A stretch of DNA of 64,000 nt from Paraburkholderia silvatlantica (lineage in GTDB: Bacteria; Pseudomonadota; Gammaproteobacteria; Burkholderiales; Burkholderiaceae), in NCBI RefSeq assembly GCF_003096715.1, contig NZ_QEOL01000016.1, positions 62,001 through 126,000 of the forward strand, given 5' to 3'. Both the position numbers and the translations under genes were made by a program. Below the pieces are notes generated by a model. It did not search any database, was not told the origin of the DNA, and saw only the letters and a program-made list of their open reading frames with translations. Below are positions 61,674 through 64,000 of the stretch, piece after piece (position 1 is the first letter of the stretch; each line of letters starts with the position of its first letter).

Positions 61674-63011
61674 ATGGTCACAGCCGCAGGAACACTACCC
61701 GGACGTATCGCGCAAACGCCGAATGAGGGGCATCTCGGAGCGCTTTCGCGTGCGCTTTTATTGAGCGCGGTGCTGGCGGGCATCAACATCGCTGGTGGCA
61801 TCTTTCTCTGGAAGCTGACCGGCCGGACGTTGGCGCAGATCGAAACGGCCATCACGCTCGCGGCGTTCGTGACCGTCTTGACTGGCGCACCGCAAATCGC
61901 ATTCTTGTGTCTTGGTTGGTACGCGCGCTATCGCGAGTTCGAAAACAGCCTCAAAGGCAAGGCGCTGTCAGCCTATCTGCAGCGCTACTGGTCCAAGCGC
62001 CTCATTCAGGCGCTGGTAGCCGAGCGCGCGGTCCCGGACATTTCCGATGGCCTCTTCCCCAGCGACGAAAGATGGCGGGAGGCAGCGGACCAGAGGCTCG
62101 AACTGTGTGACCGGTTGTTCGCTCGCATTTATCACGAGCAATACGGCTTGCCCGCGTTCGTGCCGCCTTTCGTCATCATGCTCTGTGTGGTCTACGCCGC
62201 GGCGGCGCTTGTCGGCTGCAATTACGACTTCGGGCAGAGCGATATTGCGGCTGAAAGAACCGGTGTTTACGGCATCACGCAACAGGTGTTGGTCGCGTCC
62301 TTCGGCGGCGCACTGATGTTCGTCGTGAGCGACTCGGTGCTCAGCATTCGCCGTAGGGCGTTGAACGTCTCGGATGTGTACTGGTACGCGCTGCGCGTGT
62401 TCCTTGCGACCCCGCTTGCCATGGTGATGGGCGGAACTGACGGCGCCGGCGCGGCGCTCGTCTTCGCACTGGGCACGTTTCCCGTTGAAGCCTTGCTCAA
62501 GATCGTTCGCCGCTTCGGATTTCCTCAACTCACGCCGTTCGAGAAAGCGGAAAACCCGCCCGACAAGCTGCTTTCGCTAACCGGCGTCACCATTCCCATT
62601 GTTTCCGTATTTGAATCAGAAGGCATCAACTCCGTCGAGCAGGTCGCGTCGGCGGACCCTGTCATCCTTTCCATCCGAACTGGCTTCCCGTTCCGCTTCA
62701 CGCTTCGGCTGTGTTCACAGGCGATCGTGCGCCGCCACTTCGGCGAAAGCGCGGCGTCGCTGATTCCTGTCGGACTCGTCGACGTCGTGCCGATCTGGCT
62801 ACTGATGAAAGCTGAGGATGGCGAAACGTCTGCGAACATGCCGAAGATCGACGACAGCGGGAGCGTGCTCGAAGACGCCGCGAACCGGCTCCTCCCGGAC
62901 GATCCGCCCCAACAGCGCATGGCCGTGGTCAAGATGAAGTTCCGGCAGATCGCCGCGGAAGAATTCACCGTCATGCTCGCAAGAATCACGCCTCTCGATC
63001 CCTCTCTCTGA
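61674..63011 (+). CDS. Hypothetical multi-pass membrane protein with C-terminal HhH-like segment
   Basis: A 445-aa protein with about five hydrophobic helices (approximately 26-47, 57-83, 162-181, 203-224, 240-268) and a soluble C-terminal part. Residues 298-340 (LSLTGVTIPIVSVFESEGIN, then SVEQVASADPVILSIRTGFPF) look like a helix-hairpin-helix-type unit in which a short loop follows each helix pair. The ATG at 61674 has GGAGG 11 nt upstream, a long spacing. It is followed after 82 bp by the peptidoglycan hydrolase gene. Function unknown. Confidence 0.75.
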   Translation: MVTAAGTLPGRIAQTPNEGHLGALSRALLLSAVLAGINIAGGIFLWKLTGRTLAQIETAITLAAFVTVLTGAPQIAFLCLGWYARYREFENSLKGKALSAYLQRYWSKRLIQALVAERAVPDISDGLFPSDERWREAADQRLELCDRLFARIYHEQYGLPAFVPPFVIMLCVVYAAAALVGCNYDFGQSDIAAERTGVYGITQQVLVASFGGALMFVVSDSVLSIRRRALNVSDVYWYALRVFLATPLAMVMGGTDGAGAALVFALGTFPVEALLKIVRRFGFPQLTPFEKAENPPDKLLSLTGVTIPIVSVFESEGINSVEQVASADPVILSIRTGFPFRFTLRLCSQAIVRRHFGESAASLIPVGLVDVVPIWLLMKAEDGETSANMPKIDDSGSVLEDAANRLLPDDPPQQRMAVVKMKFRQIAAEEFTVMLARITPLDPSL

Positions 63012-63093
63012 GCGAGATGCAGGCGAATGGGTGCGAGGCTCGAGCATCGATTTTCGTGTCGCCAGGAATGGCAACCATGTTGAGGAGACCGTC

Positions 63094-63912
63094 ATGATCG
63101 CGGGCCCGTTGAAGCAGGGAGACAACGACGATGATGTGAGGACGTTACAGCAAACCCTGGCGACACACGGGTTCAGTCCAGGCGCTATCGATGGCATGTT
63201 CGGACAGGGAACGGTAGCAGCGGTCATGGCGTTCCAGAAGAGCGAGGGCCTGCTGCCCGACGGCATAGCCGGTCCGCGCACGCTCTCGGCGCTCGGTCTG
63301 GCCGATTCGACTACGCTGCCGAGCGCCATTCCTGCCGTGAGCGTCCAGATCGTCAGCCAGATTTTCCCCGTTACGCCGATAGGCAACATCAAGTCGAACT
63401 TGCCCTCGGTGCTCTCAGCGCTGGTGCAGTCGCGCATATCCGACAAGCCTATGGTCTTGATGGCGCTCGCGACAGTGCGCGCCGAAGTGGAGTGCTTCGA
63501 GCCGATTGCCGAGGGGGAGTCGAGATTCAATACTTCACCGTCCGGACATGCCTTCGACCTCTACGACAATCGCAAAGACCTCGGAAACCGCGGTGCGCCG
63601 GATGGCGCCGCCTTCAAGGGCCGTGGATACGTTCAGCTGACGGGGCGGCTCAACTACCAGACCTACGGTCCGAAACTCTCCACGCCCGTTGACCTCGTGA
63701 GCGATCCCGATCGCGCTTCCGATCCCACCGTCGCCGCGGAGCTGCTCGCACTGTTCCTTGCAGACCGCGAACTAGCGATCAAGAAAGCCTTGCTGGCTGG
63801 CAACATGGCGATGGCACGGCAACTGGTCAACGGCGGCACGAATGGGCTGGACCGGTTCGAAGATGCCTTTGAGCGCGGTTCCTCGCTGATCCCGGATCTG
63901 GCGGCCGACTGA
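63094..63912 (+). CDS. Peptidoglycan-binding GH19-like (chitinase/lysozyme) hydrolase
   Basis: A 272-aa cell-wall hydrolase. Residues 8-66 form a PG_binding_1 domain (DDDVRTLQQTLATHGFSPGA, then IDGMFGQGTVAAVMAFQKSEGL). The rest is GH19-like with the hallmark FKGRGYVQLTGRLNY (174-188) and a likely catalytic Glu131 in VRAEVECFEPIAEG. GAGGAG stands 6 nt before the ATG at 63094. There is no signal peptide, so export would need a partner, as for endolysins or secreted effectors. The last 88 bp of the window after its stop show nothing. Confidence 0.85.
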   Translation: MIAGPLKQGDNDDDVRTLQQTLATHGFSPGAIDGMFGQGTVAAVMAFQKSEGLLPDGIAGPRTLSALGLADSTTLPSAIPAVSVQIVSQIFPVTPIGNIKSNLPSVLSALVQSRISDKPMVLMALATVRAEVECFEPIAEGESRFNTSPSGHAFDLYDNRKDLGNRGAPDGAAFKGRGYVQLTGRLNYQTYGPKLSTPVDLVSDPDRASDPTVAAELLALFLADRELAIKKALLAGNMAMARQLVNGGTNGLDRFEDAFERGSSLIPDLAAD

Positions 63913-64000
63913 TCTGGAGCGGCGTGGCGAGGCCGCGCTGTTCCGAGGGCGGCGGCCAATTGCCTGAAAGCGATATTCAGGGTATGCATATCAGTTCATT

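Noticed and set aside
1..64000. tRNA, rRNA, riboswitch or integrase-type genes
   Set aside because: None could be recognised by reading either strand; covariance-model searches would be needed to exclude small RNAs.

Overview
This is a GC-rich, densely packed chromosomal window typical of Burkholderia sensu lato, most likely Paraburkholderia or Caballeronia. The assignment rests on the gene repertoire: a MuxABC-OpmB-type efflux operon, a Burkholderia-type porin, a DUF4148 secreted protein, a Wsp cluster, a QuiC-type dehydroshikimate dehydratase and a short-chain ChrA pair. It also rests on strong GC3 bias, which produces many long antisense frames. No rRNA, tRNA or CRISPR array was seen. The gene mix suggests a secondary chromosome or an accessory-rich part of the main one.

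Layout. 1-8.6 kb (minus): tripartite RND efflux operon, adaptor, two RND permeases and a partial outer-membrane factor that runs off the left edge. 9-10.1 kb: a 73-aa orphan and an AraC regulator. 10.2-14.5 kb: CobS-like AAA+ ATPase, CobT-like VWA protein and a membrane J-domain protein. 14.5-15.6 kb: a graveyard with a truncated cupin, a phage-like scrap, a SymE-like toxin and a beheaded phage-type repressor. 15.7-20 kb: acyl-CoA ligase, PucR-type regulator and porin. 20.1-25.9 kb: quinate/shikimate catabolism (dehydroshikimate dehydratase divergent from dehydroquinase, dehydrogenase, MFS transporter and TetR regulator). 26.2-35.1 kb: complete wspABCDEFR surface-sensing/c-di-GMP operon. 35.1-37.8 kb: frameshifted secreted-protein gene, then an ECF sigma gene flanked by two anti-sigma-like membrane proteins. 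37.9-43 kb: HtrA-like protease, DUF4148 protein, split chromate transporter and PHB-depolymerase-type esterase. 43.1-48.7 kb: a 10-bp tandem repeat, DUF1479 protein, ZntB/CorA-type transporter, GGDEF scrap, CSS-EAL phosphodiesterase and orphan sulfonate-binding protein. 48.7-53.7 kb (minus): ROK regulator plus sugar ABC transporter, with a perfect 25-bp palindrome upstream. 53.9-58.2 kb: MBL hydrolase divergent from TetR, then a YciI-VOC-ECF42 sigma operon with a matching promoter. 58.3-63.9 kb: a poorly characterised envelope-related block (LRYGD-type lipoprotein, DUF2235 alpha/beta hydrolase, a one-TM protein with a HAWG-type domain, a multi-TM protein and a GH19-like peptidoglycan hydrolase).

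Signalling genes are abundant: the Wsp array makes c-di-GMP and the CSS-EAL protein degrades it, and two ECF sigma systems, two TetR, one AraC, one PucR and one ROK regulator are present. The best candidates for undescribed biology are the 58.3-63.9 kb hydrolase block and the AAA+/VWA/J-domain trio. The dual anti-sigma arrangement and several perfect palindromes are well supported by sequence and directly testable. All functional claims are from reading the sequence and from recall of protein families; no database search was run.
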